59,329 bases of DNA from an uncultured Lachnospiraceae bacterium (lineage in GTDB: Bacteria > Bacillota > Clostridia > Lachnospirales > Lachnospiraceae), in contig CACYXH010000002.1 in NCBI GenBank assembly GCA_902778245.1, positions 1 through 59,329 on the forward strand, read 5' to 3'. How positions within the stretch are numbered: position 1 is the stretch's first letter; every line of letters begins with the position of its first letter. Of the stretch, positions 34,314-44,119 are shown one piece after another. The notes below the pieces were generated by a model that saw only the letters and a list, made by a program, of their open reading frames with translations, was not told the DNA's origin and searched no databases. The position numbers and the translations under genes are program-made.

Positions 34314-34342
34314 GAAACACCTGATGTGTTTCCGAATCTATA
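34304..34342. terminator. Hairpin overlapping the dut stop codon (third copy of the repeat hairpin)
   Basis: Arms 34304-34320 and 34326-34342 pair over 16 of 17 positions around CTGAT. The apical AAACAC-CTGAT-GTGTTT is the same as in the repeats at 96-126 and 12704-12734. It stands between convergent genes and probably ends both. Confidence 0.8.
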
Positions 34343-34358
34343 GAATCCGGCTCATCAC

Positions 34359-35165
34359 TCAGACGAGCTTTGTGGTTCTTCGGAATTTTCGCTCCAGTAT
34401 ATTCAGCAGCAGGTACAGCAGCAGCGAGATGACGCATAAGATTACGATGCTGGTTATGACAAGGTTCAGCTGGAATGTCTGGCTTCCGTAGATGATCAGA
34501 TAGCCAAGTCCCATGCGGGAACCGATAAATTCTCCGATGATGACTCCCACCAGGCAAAGACCGATGTTTACTTTCAGTATACTGATAAACAATGGTATGG
34601 TGCCCGGCAGGACGATCTTAAACAGGACGTCTTTGCGGCTTCCCTGGAGCGTGTAGATCAGCTTAATCTTTTCCTTGTCCGTTTCCTGAAAACCGGTGTA
34701 GAGGTTTAAGACCATGCCGAAAATAGCTACGGAGATGCCGGCTACGATGATGGTCCGCATATTGGCGCCAAGCCATACGATGAGCAGCGGCGCCAGGGCG
34801 GATTTCGGCAGACTGTTCAAAATGACCAGGTAGGGTTCCGCCACCTCGGATATGGTTTCATTACACCAGAGCAGGATCGCGGCCAACAGCCCGATGAGAA
34901 TCGTGAGAAAAAAACTCACCAACGTTTCCAGCAGGGTGATCCCGGTGTGATAAAAAATACTCTGATCCAGACACATGTGACAGATCGTTTTTACCACTCT
35001 GGATGGACTGGAAAAAATAAAGGCTTCGATCCAGCCAAGATTGGCGGATACTTCCCACAGCAGCAAAAATAACGCAATGATCAGGATGCGCAAAATTGCA
35101 ATGGTTCGTTTATGGCGGCGATGCTTTTTCAGATAGTAAAGGTGCGCCCGGGACGCTTGAGGCAT
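34359..35165 (-). CDS. ABC importer permease (SsuC/TauC-type)
   Basis: A 268-residue BPD_transp_1 permease with about six membrane helices and the cytoplasmic EAA-like loop (LQGSRKDVLFKIVLPGTIPL near 165-184). This type imports sulfonates, nitrate, taurine, riboflavin or thiamine precursors. Its start lies one base after the stop of the ATPase gene, so the two are translated together. No substrate-binding protein gene is next to them, so the substrate is undetermined and the binding protein must be elsewhere. The N-terminus is strongly basic (YYLKKHRRHKR). Confidence 0.87.
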   Translation of the reverse strand: MPQASRAHLYYLKKHRRHKRTIAILRILIIALFLLLWEVSANLGWIEAFIFSSPSRVVKTICHMCLDQSIFYHTGITLLETLVSFFLTILIGLLAAILLWCNETISEVAEPYLVILNSLPKSALAPLLIVWLGANMRTIIVAGISVAIFGMVLNLYTGFQETDKEKIKLIYTLQGSRKDVLFKIVLPGTIPLFISILKVNIGLCLVGVIIGEFIGSRMGLGYLIIYGSQTFQLNLVITSIVILCVISLLLYLLLNILERKFRRTTKLV

Positions 35166-35166
35166 A

Positions 35167-35925
35167 TTATTTCAACTCCTTCCATATCAGATTAAAGTAT
35201 TCTTTATACTCCGGCGCGCCGCGGGAAGAGAGCGGCGTACGCTCTTCCAAAGTCAGATGTACCGGAACAATTTTTTTGATGGCGGCCGGCCTTGCAGAAA
35301 GAATGATGATCCGGTCCGCCACGCTGATGGCTTCCGACAGGTCGTGAGTCACCAGGATGGCCGTCTTTTCTTCTTTTTTCAGAATGCGGTAGATATCATC
35401 GCACACAGAAATGCGTGTCAGGTAATCCAGAGCGGAAAAGGGTTCATCCAAAAGCAGCAGATCCGGGTTCTGGGCCAGAGTGCGGATCAGGGCGGCTCTC
35501 TGGCGCATCCCTCCGGACAACTGGCTGGGTCTGGAATTGCGGAAGGCTTCCAGACCGTAGTTGCTGAGCATCTGCTCAATCCTCAGTTTATTTTCCGTGG
35601 TGAGTTTATGCTGTATCTCCAGACCGAGAATGACGTTCTGATAGACGGTGCGCCATTCCAGGAGATGATCTTTCTGAAGCATGTAGCCTACATTGGCCCG
35701 GGTTTGCGTGATGGATCTTCCATCCAGCAAAATGGTGCCGTTTTCCGGCTGCAGCAGGCCTGAAATTAAAGAAAGCAGCGTGGATTTTCCACAGCCGCTG
35801 GGTCCGACAATCGCGATAAATTCACCTTTTTCTACCTGGAAGTTCAGGTCCGATAAAGCGTAGGTCTCGCCGTCAATACTGTGATAGGCATAGGATAGGT
35901 GACTTATCTCCAATAATGGGCTCAC
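35167..35925 (-). CDS. ABC importer ATP-binding protein (SsuB/TauB-type)
   Basis: A 252-residue ATPase with Walker A GPSGCGKST near 41-49, Q-loop MLQKDHLLEWRTVYQNV near 82-98, signature LSGGMRQR near 137 and Walker B LLLLDEPFSALD near 157. The QKDHLLxWR pattern is typical of the nitrate/sulfonate/taurine group. It is the first gene of the minus-strand pair and is divergent from queH across a 96-base gap that is too short to hold a riboswitch. GGAG lies before the ATG. Confidence 0.88.
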   Translation of the reverse strand: MSPLLEISHLSYAYHSIDGETYALSDLNFQVEKGEFIAIVGPSGCGKSTLLSLISGLLQPENGTILLDGRSITQTRANVGYMLQKDHLLEWRTVYQNVILGLEIQHKLTTENKLRIEQMLSNYGLEAFRNSRPSQLSGGMRQRAALIRTLAQNPDLLLLDEPFSALDYLTRISVCDDIYRILKKEEKTAILVTHDLSEAISVADRIIILSARPAAIKKIVPVHLTLEERTPLSSRGAPEYKEYFNLIWKELK

Positions 35926-36021
35926 AGGGAATCTCCTTTTTTGTATTTATATCTTAGTTTATGAAATATGGCATCGCCTTGTTACTGTTTTGCCCTCCGG
36001 CAAAAGGAAAAGGAGCAGTTA

Positions 36022-36633
36022 ATGAATAAAAGAAATTATCAGAAAGAACTGGATAAGATCATTGCCGATCTGGATGGCAGTGTGCCCACACTTTTTTTGC
36101 ACAGCTGCTGCGCGCCCTGCAGCAGTTATGTGCTGGAATATCTGGCAGAGTATTTTGAAATTACGGTCTTTTATTATAATCCCAATATTTATCCTCCGGA
36201 GGAATACGAAAAGCGAGTGGAAGAGCTTCAGCGTCTGATGGAAAATCTGCCGGTCAAAAATCCGCTGCATTTTGTAAATGGCCGATATGACCCGAGGGAA
36301 TTCTATCAGGCGGTAAAAGGTCTGGAAGGTATTCCGGAGGGGGGAGAGCGCTGCTTTGCCTGCTATGAACTGCGGATGCGGGAATCCGCAAAACTGGCGG
36401 CAGTGGGTAAGTTTGATTATTTTACCACAACGCTGTCCATCAGTCCCCTGAAAAATGCGGAAAAGATCAACGAAATCGGAAAACAGCTGGAGGAAGCGTA
36501 CGGCGTGCGGCATCTTCCTTCTGATTTTAAGAAAAAGAACGGTTATAAACGCTCTGTGGAATTGTCCGCTCAGTACGGGTTATATCGACAGGATTACTGC
36601 GGATGCGTTTTCTCAAAAAGGGAGAGAAGCTAA
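36022..36633 (+). CDS. queH: Epoxyqueuosine reductase QueH
   Basis: A 203-residue QueH (formerly DUF208), the last enzyme of queuosine synthesis in bacteria lacking QueG. The conserved cysteine groups are present: LHSCCAPCSSY near 23-33, ERCFACYELRM near 112 and DYCGCVFS near the C-terminus, which hold a [4Fe-4S] cluster and a mononuclear metal. The ATG at 36022 follows AAAGGAG; the upstream TTG extension is not conserved. Works after QueA, encoded at 29283. Confidence 0.92.
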   Translation: MNKRNYQKELDKIIADLDGSVPTLFLHSCCAPCSSYVLEYLAEYFEITVFYYNPNIYPPEEYEKRVEELQRLMENLPVKNPLHFVNGRYDPREFYQAVKGLEGIPEGGERCFACYELRMRESAKLAAVGKFDYFTTTLSISPLKNAEKINEIGKQLEEAYGVRHLPSDFKKKNGYKRSVELSAQYGLYRQDYCGCVFSKRERS

Positions 36634-36709
36634 TTTTGATTGATTTTTTTTGTCAGATTGTTTATATTACTTTAAGAGTGAAAGTATGTTGAATGAAGGA
36701 GGAACCACC

Positions 36710-38140
36710 ATGGCACAGCTCTGGGGCGGAAGATTTACGAAGGAAACAGATCAGCTGGTCTACAATTTTAACGCATCCATATCGTTTGACCAGAAATTTT
36801 ATAAACAGGATATCGAGGGCAGCATTGCCCATGTGACAATGCTGGCAAAGCAGGGGATCCTGACCGAGCAGGAACGGGACGATATCGTGGACGGTCTGAA
36901 GAGTATTCTTACAGATGTGGAGAACGGTACTTTGAAAATTACCGGGGAATATGAGGATATCCATAGTTTTGTGGAGGCGAATCTCATCCGCCGCATCGGC
37001 GATACCGGGAAAAAACTGCATACCGGGAGAAGCCGAAATGACCAGGTGGCGCTGGACATGCGGCTCTATACCAGAGAGGAAGTGCAGGCGGTGGATGTTC
37101 TCTTAAAAGGACTTTTGCAGACCCTGTTAAAGCTCATGGAGGAAAATATCGACACCTATATGCCGGGATTCACTCATCTGCAGAAAGCGCAGCCGGTGAC
37201 CCTGGCACATCATATCGGCGCTTATTTTGAGATGTTTAAGCGGGATCGTCAGAGACTTTCCGATATCTACCGCCGGATGAATTACTGCCCGCTGGGAGCG
37301 GGGGCGCTGGCCGGAACTACCTATCCCCTGGACCGGGAGTACACGGCGAAGCTGTTAGGATTTTACGGTCCTACCTTAAACAGCATGGATTCGGTTTCCG
37401 ACCGGGATTATTTGATTGAATTCCTGGCAGCGCTTTCTACCATTATGATGCATCTGAGCCGCTTCTGTGAGGAAATTATCATCTGGAATTCCAACGAATA
37501 CCGTTTTGTGGAAATTGATGACGGATACAGTACAGGCAGCAGCATTATGCCGCAGAAGAAGAATCCGGATATTGCGGAGCTGGTTAGAGGAAAGACCGGA
37601 AGAGTTTATGGTGCGCTGATGTCCCTATTGACGACTATGAAAGGCATTCCCCTGGCTTATAATAAAGATATGCAGGAAGATAAGGAGCTGACGTTTGACG
37701 CCATCGATACGGTAAAGGGCTGCATTGCGCTGTTTGATGGCATGGCGGCTACTATGAAATTCCGAAAAGAAGTGATGGAAGATTCTGCTAAGAATGGTTT
37801 TACAAATGCCACGGACGCGGCGGATTATCTGGTAAATCACGGAGTTGCCTTCCGGGATGCCCACTCAATTGTGGGACGATTGGTCCTGCATTGCATTGAT
37901 AAGGGAATCGCCCTGGATGACATGTCATTGGAAGAGTACAGATCCATCAGTCCGGTGTTTGAGGAAGACATCTATGAGGCTATCAGCCTGAGGACCTGCG
38001 TGGAGAAGCGCACCACGATCGGGGCTCCCGGACAGGAGGCAATGAAGCAAGTGATTGATGAGGAGAAGAAGTATCTGGAAGCTGCTATTTTCGGCCCATG
38101 GAGCGCCGAGCCGCAAAATGGGCGGGAAAATGATGCTTGA
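36710..38140 (+). CDS. argH: Argininosuccinate lyase
   Basis: A 476-residue fumarase/aspartase-superfamily enzyme that splits argininosuccinate into arginine and fumarate. It starts MAQLWGGRFTKETD and carries HTGRSRNDQVALD near 105 and the signature GSSIMPQKKNPD near 282, containing the catalytic serine and lysine. GAAGGAGG precedes the ATG at 36710. Upstream in-frame codons (from 36650) overlap the ribosome binding site and are not used. argG is not in the window. Confidence 0.95.
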   Translation: MAQLWGGRFTKETDQLVYNFNASISFDQKFYKQDIEGSIAHVTMLAKQGILTEQERDDIVDGLKSILTDVENGTLKITGEYEDIHSFVEANLIRRIGDTGKKLHTGRSRNDQVALDMRLYTREEVQAVDVLLKGLLQTLLKLMEENIDTYMPGFTHLQKAQPVTLAHHIGAYFEMFKRDRQRLSDIYRRMNYCPLGAGALAGTTYPLDREYTAKLLGFYGPTLNSMDSVSDRDYLIEFLAALSTIMMHLSRFCEEIIIWNSNEYRFVEIDDGYSTGSSIMPQKKNPDIAELVRGKTGRVYGALMSLLTTMKGIPLAYNKDMQEDKELTFDAIDTVKGCIALFDGMAATMKFRKEVMEDSAKNGFTNATDAADYLVNHGVAFRDAHSIVGRLVLHCIDKGIALDDMSLEEYRSISPVFEEDIYEAISLRTCVEKRTTIGAPGQEAMKQVIDEEKKYLEAAIFGPWSAEPQNGRENDA

Positions 38141-38165
38141 CAAATATGCGCGTCAAGAGTACATT
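38137..38165 (+). promoter_or_regulatory. Possible asd promoter
   Basis: TTGACA at 38137-38142 and TACATT at 38160-38165, 17-base spacing, overlapping the argH stop. CTTGAC/GTCAAG form an inverted repeat across the spacer, possibly an operator. Confidence 0.5.
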
Positions 38166-38232
38166 TGTGCAATAGCAGCTAACGGGCATAGTAATGGAAC
38201 AGTATAAGACGAATATGAGGAGATGGAAACAT

Positions 38233-39330
38233 ATGGCACAGAATATGGATCAGAAACTGAAAGTAGGTATTTTGGGAGCGACGGGAATGGTAGGACAGCG
38301 CTTTATTGCCCTGCTGGAGAATCACCCATGGTTTGAAGTAACGACCCTTGCAGCCAGCCAAAGAAGTGCGGGAAAAACGTATGAGGAAGCAGTGGGGGGA
38401 CGTTGGAAGATGGATACTCCTATGCCGGAAGCCGTAAAGAATATCATTGTGATGAACGTAAATGAGGTAGAAGAAGTTGCCTCTAAAGTAGATTTCGTAT
38501 TTTCCGCAGTAGATATGACGAAGGACGAGATCAGAAAGATCGAAGAAGAATACGCAAAGACAGAGACACCGGTAGTCTCCAACAACAGCGCCCACCGCTG
38601 GACCCCGGATGTGCCTATGGTTGTTCCGGAAATTAACCCGGAACACTTTGAAGTGATCCAATATCAGAAAGAACGCCTTGGGACGAAGAGAGGATTTATC
38701 GCGGTAAAACCCAACTGCTCCATACAGGCCTATGCCCCGGCTCTGACTGCGTGGAAAGAGTTTGAACCGTATGAGGTGGTGGCTACCACATATCAGGCGA
38801 TCTCCGGCGCCGGAAAGACCTTTAAAGACTGGCCGGAGATGGTAGAGAATATTATCCCTTACATCGGCGGAGAAGAAGAGAAAAGCGAAATGGAACCCTT
38901 AAGGATCTGGGGCAAGATGGAGGACGGAGTGATCAAACCGGCTGAAAGTCCGGTGATCACCTGCCAGTGTATCCGGGTTCCGGTACTCAACGGACATACC
39001 GCTGCAGTATTTGTGAAATTCCGCAAAAAGCCTACAAAAGAGGAATTGATCGACCGTCTGGTGAACTTCCGCGGCGTTCCGCAGGAATTGAATCTGCCCA
39101 GTGCGCCGAAGCAGTTTATACAGTATCTGGAGGAGGATAACCGTCCTCAGGTAAAACTCGACGTGGATTATGAGCACGGCATGGGTGTGTCCATTGGACG
39201 TATCCGGGAAGATAAAGTATATGATTTTAAATTTGTGGGCCTTGCGCACAATACGGTGCGCGGTGCTGCCGGCGGTGCGGTGCTTTGCGCGGAGACCCTG
39301 ACTGCCCAGGGATATATTCAGGCAAAATAA
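38233..39330 (+). CDS. asd: Aspartate-semialdehyde dehydrogenase
   Basis: A 365-residue enzyme of the archaeal/fungal-type Asd group that reduces aspartyl phosphate to the semialdehyde for lysine, threonine and methionine synthesis. The Rossmann motif GILGATGMVGQRF lies near residue 12, and the catalytic cysteine is in VKPNCSIQAY near 157. The ATG at 38233 follows GAGGAGATGG; the ATG at 38194 lacks a good site. A promoter-like sequence overlaps the argH end. Confidence 0.94.
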   Translation: MAQNMDQKLKVGILGATGMVGQRFIALLENHPWFEVTTLAASQRSAGKTYEEAVGGRWKMDTPMPEAVKNIIVMNVNEVEEVASKVDFVFSAVDMTKDEIRKIEEEYAKTETPVVSNNSAHRWTPDVPMVVPEINPEHFEVIQYQKERLGTKRGFIAVKPNCSIQAYAPALTAWKEFEPYEVVATTYQAISGAGKTFKDWPEMVENIIPYIGGEEEKSEMEPLRIWGKMEDGVIKPAESPVITCQCIRVPVLNGHTAAVFVKFRKKPTKEELIDRLVNFRGVPQELNLPSAPKQFIQYLEEDNRPQVKLDVDYEHGMGVSIGRIREDKVYDFKFVGLAHNTVRGAAGGAVLCAETLTAQGYIQAK

Positions 39331-39342
39331 GGAGGAACGTGA

Positions 39343-41427
39343 ATGGGGAAATCCCTGTACATTGCGGAGAAGCCCAGCGTGGCGATGGAATTTGCGAAGG
39401 CTTTAAAAGAGAATATGACGCGGCACGACGGATATCAGGAATCGGACAATGTGATCGTTACCTGGTGCGTTGGACATCTTGTCACCATGAGCTATCCGGA
39501 AGTGTACGATGAAAAGTATAAGAGATGGAGCCTTAGCACGCTTCCCTTTATCCCCGATCAGTTTCTCTATGAGGTCATACCCTCAGTGAAAAAACAATTT
39601 GCCATTGTTAAAAATTTGCTGAACCGGCCGGACGTGGATGTCATCTACGTCTGTACTGACTCCGGGCGGGAGGGAGAATACATCTACCGCCTGGTGGCTC
39701 AGATGGCTCAGGTAAAAGATAAGGAGCAAAAGAGAGTGTGGATCGATTCTCAGACAGAGGAAGAGATCCTGAGGGGAATCCATACGGCAAAGGATCTCTC
39801 TGCGTATGATAACCTGTCAGAATCTGCCTACCTCAGAGCCAAGGAGGATTACCTTATGGGGATTAATTTCTCCAGACTTCTGACACTCAAATATGGCAAT
39901 TCTATCTCGGGTTACCTGGGAGAACGCTACTGTGTGATCTCGGTGGGCAGAGTGATGACCTGCGTCCTGGGTATGATCGTACGCCGGGAGCGGGAAATCC
40001 GGCAGTTTGTGAAGACGCCCTTCTATCGAGTGCTCAATACTCTGGAATATAACGGCAGAGAATTTGAGGGAGAGTTTCGGGCAGTGGAAGGCTCCTCCTA
40101 CTACCTTTCCCCGAAACTCTACAAAGAAAATGGTTTTAAAGAAAAGAAGGATGCCCTGGAACTCATTGATAAAGTAAGTGCGTCAAAACCTCTGCAGGCA
40201 GAGGTGTTTTCTATTGAGAAGAAAAAAGAGAAAAAGAATCCGCCGCTGCTCTATAATCTGGCGGAGCTTCAGAATGAATGTTCCAGGATGTTTAAGATCA
40301 GTCCCGATGAGACGCTGCGCATTGTCCAGGAACTTTACGAGAAAAAACTGGTGACCTATCCGCGAACGGACGCCAGGGTGCTGTCCACAGCGGTGGCGAA
40401 AGAAATACATAAAAATATCAGTGGTCTTCGCAGTTTCGGACCGGCGAAAAATTTTGCTCAGGAGATTCTGGAGAATGGCTCTTACAAAGGACTGGCCAAG
40501 ACCAGATACGTGAATGATAAGCAGATTACCGACCACTATGCCATCATACCCACCGGGCAGGGCTTTCAGGCTCTGGGAGGTTTAAAGGGAAACAGTTTTG
40601 GAGTATACGCGGCCATCGTGCGGCGCTTTTTGAGTATCTTTTATCCTGCCGCCGTATTCCAGAAAATAAATCTGGTCACGATGATGGAAGGAGAAAAGTT
40701 CTTTTCCAATTTTAAGGTTCTGCTGGAGGAGGGATACTACAAGGTATCCGGCGTCCCGGGCGATAAGCGGGGCATGGCTCAACCGGGCAGCCCTGTTTCC
40801 TCTAAGGAGAATGGCGGCTTGGAAACCCAGAGCCGGGAGACTTCTTTGGAGGAAGAGGAGATAGGGTGCGACACGGCTTTCCTTGAGGCGCTGAATCATC
40901 TGCGGAAGGGGAGCGCGATCCCGGTTCAGCGACTTTCAATCAAGGAGGGGGAGACCTCCCCGCCGAAACGCTATAATTCCGGTTCCATGATCCTTGCTAT
41001 GGAAAATGCGGGTCAACTGATCGAGGACGAAGAACTGCGGGCACAGATCAAGGGCAGCGGTATCGGCACCAGCGCCACCCGGGCGGAGATCCTGAAAAAG
41101 CTGGTGGCAAACAAATACATTGCCCTGAATAAAAAAACACAGATTCTGAATCCAACGTTGATGGGAGAAATGATCTTTGATGTGGTGAATCTCTCCATAC
41201 GTTCTCTTCTGAACCCGGAACTGACGGCAAGCTGGGAAAAGGGACTGAATTATGTGGCGGAAGGTACCATTACGCCGGAGGAATACATGACGAAACTGGA
41301 ACACTTTATCCGTTCCAGAACGGATGGAGTTCTGAATTTGAATAATCAAACAGTGCTGCGGGGATACTTTGACGCAGCATCCGTATACTATAAAACAGCA
41401 GCTTCCAAAAGCCGCCGCAGTAAGTAA
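39343..41427 (+). CDS. topB: DNA topoisomerase III (type IA)
   Basis: A 694-residue type IA topoisomerase. The Toprim domain begins MGKSLYIAEKPSVA and contains CTDSGREGEYIYR near 105; the active tyrosine is in VTYPRTDARVLS near 345. A low-complexity insert (about residues 490-520, PGSPVSSKENGGLE) lies before the C-terminal part, and no zinc-finger repeats follow, which is usual for TopB. It relaxes or decatenates DNA through single-strand breaks. It follows asd by 12 bases with AAGGAGG and precedes the parE-parC pair. Confidence 0.92.
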   Translation: MGKSLYIAEKPSVAMEFAKALKENMTRHDGYQESDNVIVTWCVGHLVTMSYPEVYDEKYKRWSLSTLPFIPDQFLYEVIPSVKKQFAIVKNLLNRPDVDVIYVCTDSGREGEYIYRLVAQMAQVKDKEQKRVWIDSQTEEEILRGIHTAKDLSAYDNLSESAYLRAKEDYLMGINFSRLLTLKYGNSISGYLGERYCVISVGRVMTCVLGMIVRREREIRQFVKTPFYRVLNTLEYNGREFEGEFRAVEGSSYYLSPKLYKENGFKEKKDALELIDKVSASKPLQAEVFSIEKKKEKKNPPLLYNLAELQNECSRMFKISPDETLRIVQELYEKKLVTYPRTDARVLSTAVAKEIHKNISGLRSFGPAKNFAQEILENGSYKGLAKTRYVNDKQITDHYAIIPTGQGFQALGGLKGNSFGVYAAIVRRFLSIFYPAAVFQKINLVTMMEGEKFFSNFKVLLEEGYYKVSGVPGDKRGMAQPGSPVSSKENGGLETQSRETSLEEEEIGCDTAFLEALNHLRKGSAIPVQRLSIKEGETSPPKRYNSGSMILAMENAGQLIEDEELRAQIKGSGIGTSATRAEILKKLVANKYIALNKKTQILNPTLMGEMIFDVVNLSIRSLLNPELTASWEKGLNYVAEGTITPEEYMTKLEHFIRSRTDGVLNLNNQTVLRGYFDAASVYYKTAASKSRRSK

Positions 41428-41457
41428 AAGTAGTATACCGGTAGAATGGGAGGAAAA

Positions 41458-42123
41458 ATGGAAACCTGTAAAATTAAAAATCTATATAATTTGGAAGAAA
41501 CCATCGCGAAACCACTCTTTGAGGGATCTGTCTATCCCTGGGAACTTTTGCCAAAAATCAATTCTTTTATTCTGCAGCTGGGGCAAACGCTTGACGAAGA
41601 AGAGTATGAGAAACGCGGCGAGGACATCTGGATAGCCAAAAGCGCATCCGTAGCGCCCACTGCCTATATTCACGGCCCGGCTATCATCGGTAAGAATGCA
41701 CAGGTTCGTCACTGTGCGTTTATCCGGGGCAATGCGATCGTGGGAGAAGGGGCAGTAGTAGGAAATTCTACCGAATTGAAAAATGTGATCCTCTTTAATA
41801 AGGTGCAGGTTCCCCATTACAATTATGTGGGCGATTCTATATTGGGCTACAAGGCACACATGGGCGCCGGTTCTATCACATCCAATGTAAAATCAGATAA
41901 AAAACTGGTCATAGTCAAGGATGGAGATCAGCGATATGAGACCGGGCTGAAAAAATTCGGCGCTATGATCGGGGATGAAGTGGAGGTAGGCTGCGGCTCT
42001 ATCCTGAATCCCGGAACGGTGGTGGGTCCTCACACGAACATCTATCCGCTTTCTTCCGTGAGAGAAGTGATACCTGCAAATTCAATCTACAAAAAGCGCG
42101 GGGAAGTGGCGGAGAAATACTAG
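41458..42123 (+). CDS. Left-handed beta-helix acyltransferase/nucleotidyltransferase-like protein
   Basis: A 221-residue protein whose residues about 55-190 show hexapeptide repeats (for example IIGKNAQVRHCAFIRGNAIVGEGAVVG), like the C-terminal domain of GlmU. It lacks the N-terminal nucleotidyltransferase domain. It probably forms a trimeric acyltransferase acting on a sugar or amino sugar; the substrate is unknown. GGGAGGA precedes the ATG at 41458. It sits between topB and parE without clear functional link, 19 bases before parE. Confidence 0.78.
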   Translation: METCKIKNLYNLEETIAKPLFEGSVYPWELLPKINSFILQLGQTLDEEEYEKRGEDIWIAKSASVAPTAYIHGPAIIGKNAQVRHCAFIRGNAIVGEGAVVGNSTELKNVILFNKVQVPHYNYVGDSILGYKAHMGAGSITSNVKSDKKLVIVKDGDQRYETGLKKFGAMIGDEVEVGCGSILNPGTVVGPHTNIYPLSSVREVIPANSIYKKRGEVAEKY

Positions 42124-42142
42124 AAAGGCAAGGTTTTTTGGA

Positions 42143-44065
42143 ATGGCAAAGAACAAGGCATATGATGCCAGCAGCATTACGGTTCTGGAGGGGCTGGAAG
42201 CGGTGCGCAAGCGCCCGGGTATGTATATCGGCAGTACATCCAGAAAAGGCTTAAACCATCTGATCTATGAAATTGTAGATAACTCGGTGGATGAACATCT
42301 GGCAGGTCACTGCAGTCTGATCACGGTCTGCCTGGAGCGGGACGGTTCCGCTACGGTGGAGGACAATGGCCGGGGTATTCCGGTAGGTATGCATGAGAAA
42401 GGAATGTCCGCGGAGCGGCTGGTCTTTACCACGCTTCATGCGGGAGGAAAATTCGACAGCACCGTCTACAAGACCAGCGGCGGACTGCACGGTGTGGGTT
42501 CGTCCGTGGTGAACGCGCTTTCTGAGTGGCTGGATATTGAGATTTCCAGGGAGGGACAGATCCATCACGATCACTATGAACGGGGAGTTCCTACCATTGA
42601 ACTGGAGGCAGGGCTGCTCCCGGTGCTGGGAAAAACAAAAAAAACAGGAACCAGGGTGCAGTTTCTCCCGGACCCGGAAATATTTGAGACAACTCGTTTC
42701 TCTGCAACGGAGGTTAAGAGCCGTCTGCATGAGACTGCTTACCTGAATCCGGAACTGACCATCCTGTTTGAAGACTGCCGGGAAGGTAAGGAAGAAAAAG
42801 TAGAATTTCATGAGCCGGACGGTATCTTGGGTTATATCCGTGATATGAATAAGAATAAAGAGACCATCTGCGCCCCGGTTTATTTTAAAGGGGAAGCGGA
42901 TGGTATCGCTGTAGAGTGCGCTTTTCAGTACGTGAACGAGTTCCATGAGAATGTGCTGGGCTTCTGTAATAATATTTACAATGCCGAGGGGGGCACGCAT
43001 CTTACTGGATTTAAGACCACCTTTACTACGGTGATGAATACGTATGCCAGAGAATTGGGGATCCTGAAAGATAAGGATCCGAATTTTACCGGAGCCGACA
43101 TCCGAAACGGCATGACGGCGGTGATCTCTGTCCGTCACCCGGATCCCAGTTTTGAAGGCCAGACCAAGACTAAGCTGGACAACCAGGACGCTGCCAAGGC
43201 GGTGGGAAAGGTAACCGGCGAGGAGATTGTTCTATACTTTGATAAAAATCTGGATACCTTAAAATCGGTGCTTTCCTGTGCAGAGAAAGCAGCCAAAATC
43301 CGTAAGACAGAGGAAAAAGCAAAGACAAATCTCCTGACCAAACAGAAGTATTCCTTTGACAGCAACGGCAAGCTGGCCAACTGTGAGAGCAGAGACTCAT
43401 CGAAATGTGAAATTTTCATTGTGGAGGGAGATTCCGCAGGCGGTTCCGCCAAGACGGCAAGGGATCGGAATTATCAGGCGATATTGCCGATCCGAGGGAA
43501 GATTCTGAATGTAGAGAAAGCCAGTATCGATAAAGTGCTGGCTAATGCGGAGATCAAGACTATGATCAACTCTTTCGGCTGCGGTTTTTCGGAAGGATAC
43601 GGAAACGATTTTGACATCACGAAACTGCGCTATGACAAAATCATTATCATGGCGGATGCGGACGTGGACGGCGCCCATATCTGCACGCTGCTGCTGACCC
43701 TGTTTTACCGTTTCATGCCGGAACTGATCTATGAGGGACATGTGTATATTGCCATGCCGCCCCTCTATAAGGCGATCCCTTCCAAGGGGGAGGAAGAGTA
43801 CCTTTACGATGACAGCGCGCTGGAGCGGTATCGCAGAAAACATAAAACTCCTTTCACTTTGCAGCGCTACAAAGGCCTTGGAGAGATGGACGCGGAGCAG
43901 CTTTGGGAGACCACGCTGAATCCGGAGACGAGGACTCTGAAACTGGTGGAGATCGAGGATGCAAGGATGGCGTCGGACGTGACGGAGATGCTGATGGGTA
44001 ACGAGGTTCCGCCGAGAAAGGCTTTTATCTATGAGCATGCGCAGGACGCTCTGCTGGATGTGTGA
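42143..44065 (+). CDS. parE: Type IIA topoisomerase subunit B (ParE-like)
   Basis: A 640-residue GyrB/ParE family ATPase subunit. The GHKL ATP site shows EIVDNSVDEHLAG near 42 and GGLHGVGSSVVNALS near 112; the Toprim part has VEGDSAGGSAKTA near 430 and IIMADADVDGAHI near 507; the C-terminus has LQRYKGLGEMDAEQLW. It is paired with a ParC/GyrA-type gene, away from any dnaA-recF context, which suggests topoisomerase IV or the second gyrase-like set seen in Lachnospiraceae. The precise enzyme type needs comparison with the organism's other set. Confidence 0.88.
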   Translation: MAKNKAYDASSITVLEGLEAVRKRPGMYIGSTSRKGLNHLIYEIVDNSVDEHLAGHCSLITVCLERDGSATVEDNGRGIPVGMHEKGMSAERLVFTTLHAGGKFDSTVYKTSGGLHGVGSSVVNALSEWLDIEISREGQIHHDHYERGVPTIELEAGLLPVLGKTKKTGTRVQFLPDPEIFETTRFSATEVKSRLHETAYLNPELTILFEDCREGKEEKVEFHEPDGILGYIRDMNKNKETICAPVYFKGEADGIAVECAFQYVNEFHENVLGFCNNIYNAEGGTHLTGFKTTFTTVMNTYARELGILKDKDPNFTGADIRNGMTAVISVRHPDPSFEGQTKTKLDNQDAAKAVGKVTGEEIVLYFDKNLDTLKSVLSCAEKAAKIRKTEEKAKTNLLTKQKYSFDSNGKLANCESRDSSKCEIFIVEGDSAGGSAKTARDRNYQAILPIRGKILNVEKASIDKVLANAEIKTMINSFGCGFSEGYGNDFDITKLRYDKIIIMADADVDGAHICTLLLTLFYRFMPELIYEGHVYIAMPPLYKAIPSKGEEEYLYDDSALERYRRKHKTPFTLQRYKGLGEMDAEQLWETTLNPETRTLKLVEIEDARMASDVTEMLMGNEVPPRKAFIYEHAQDALLDV

Positions 44066-44119
44066 CATCAGGAGTAATTTGTGATGGCACAGATAGATTT
44101 GAGGTAAGGAGAATATAAA

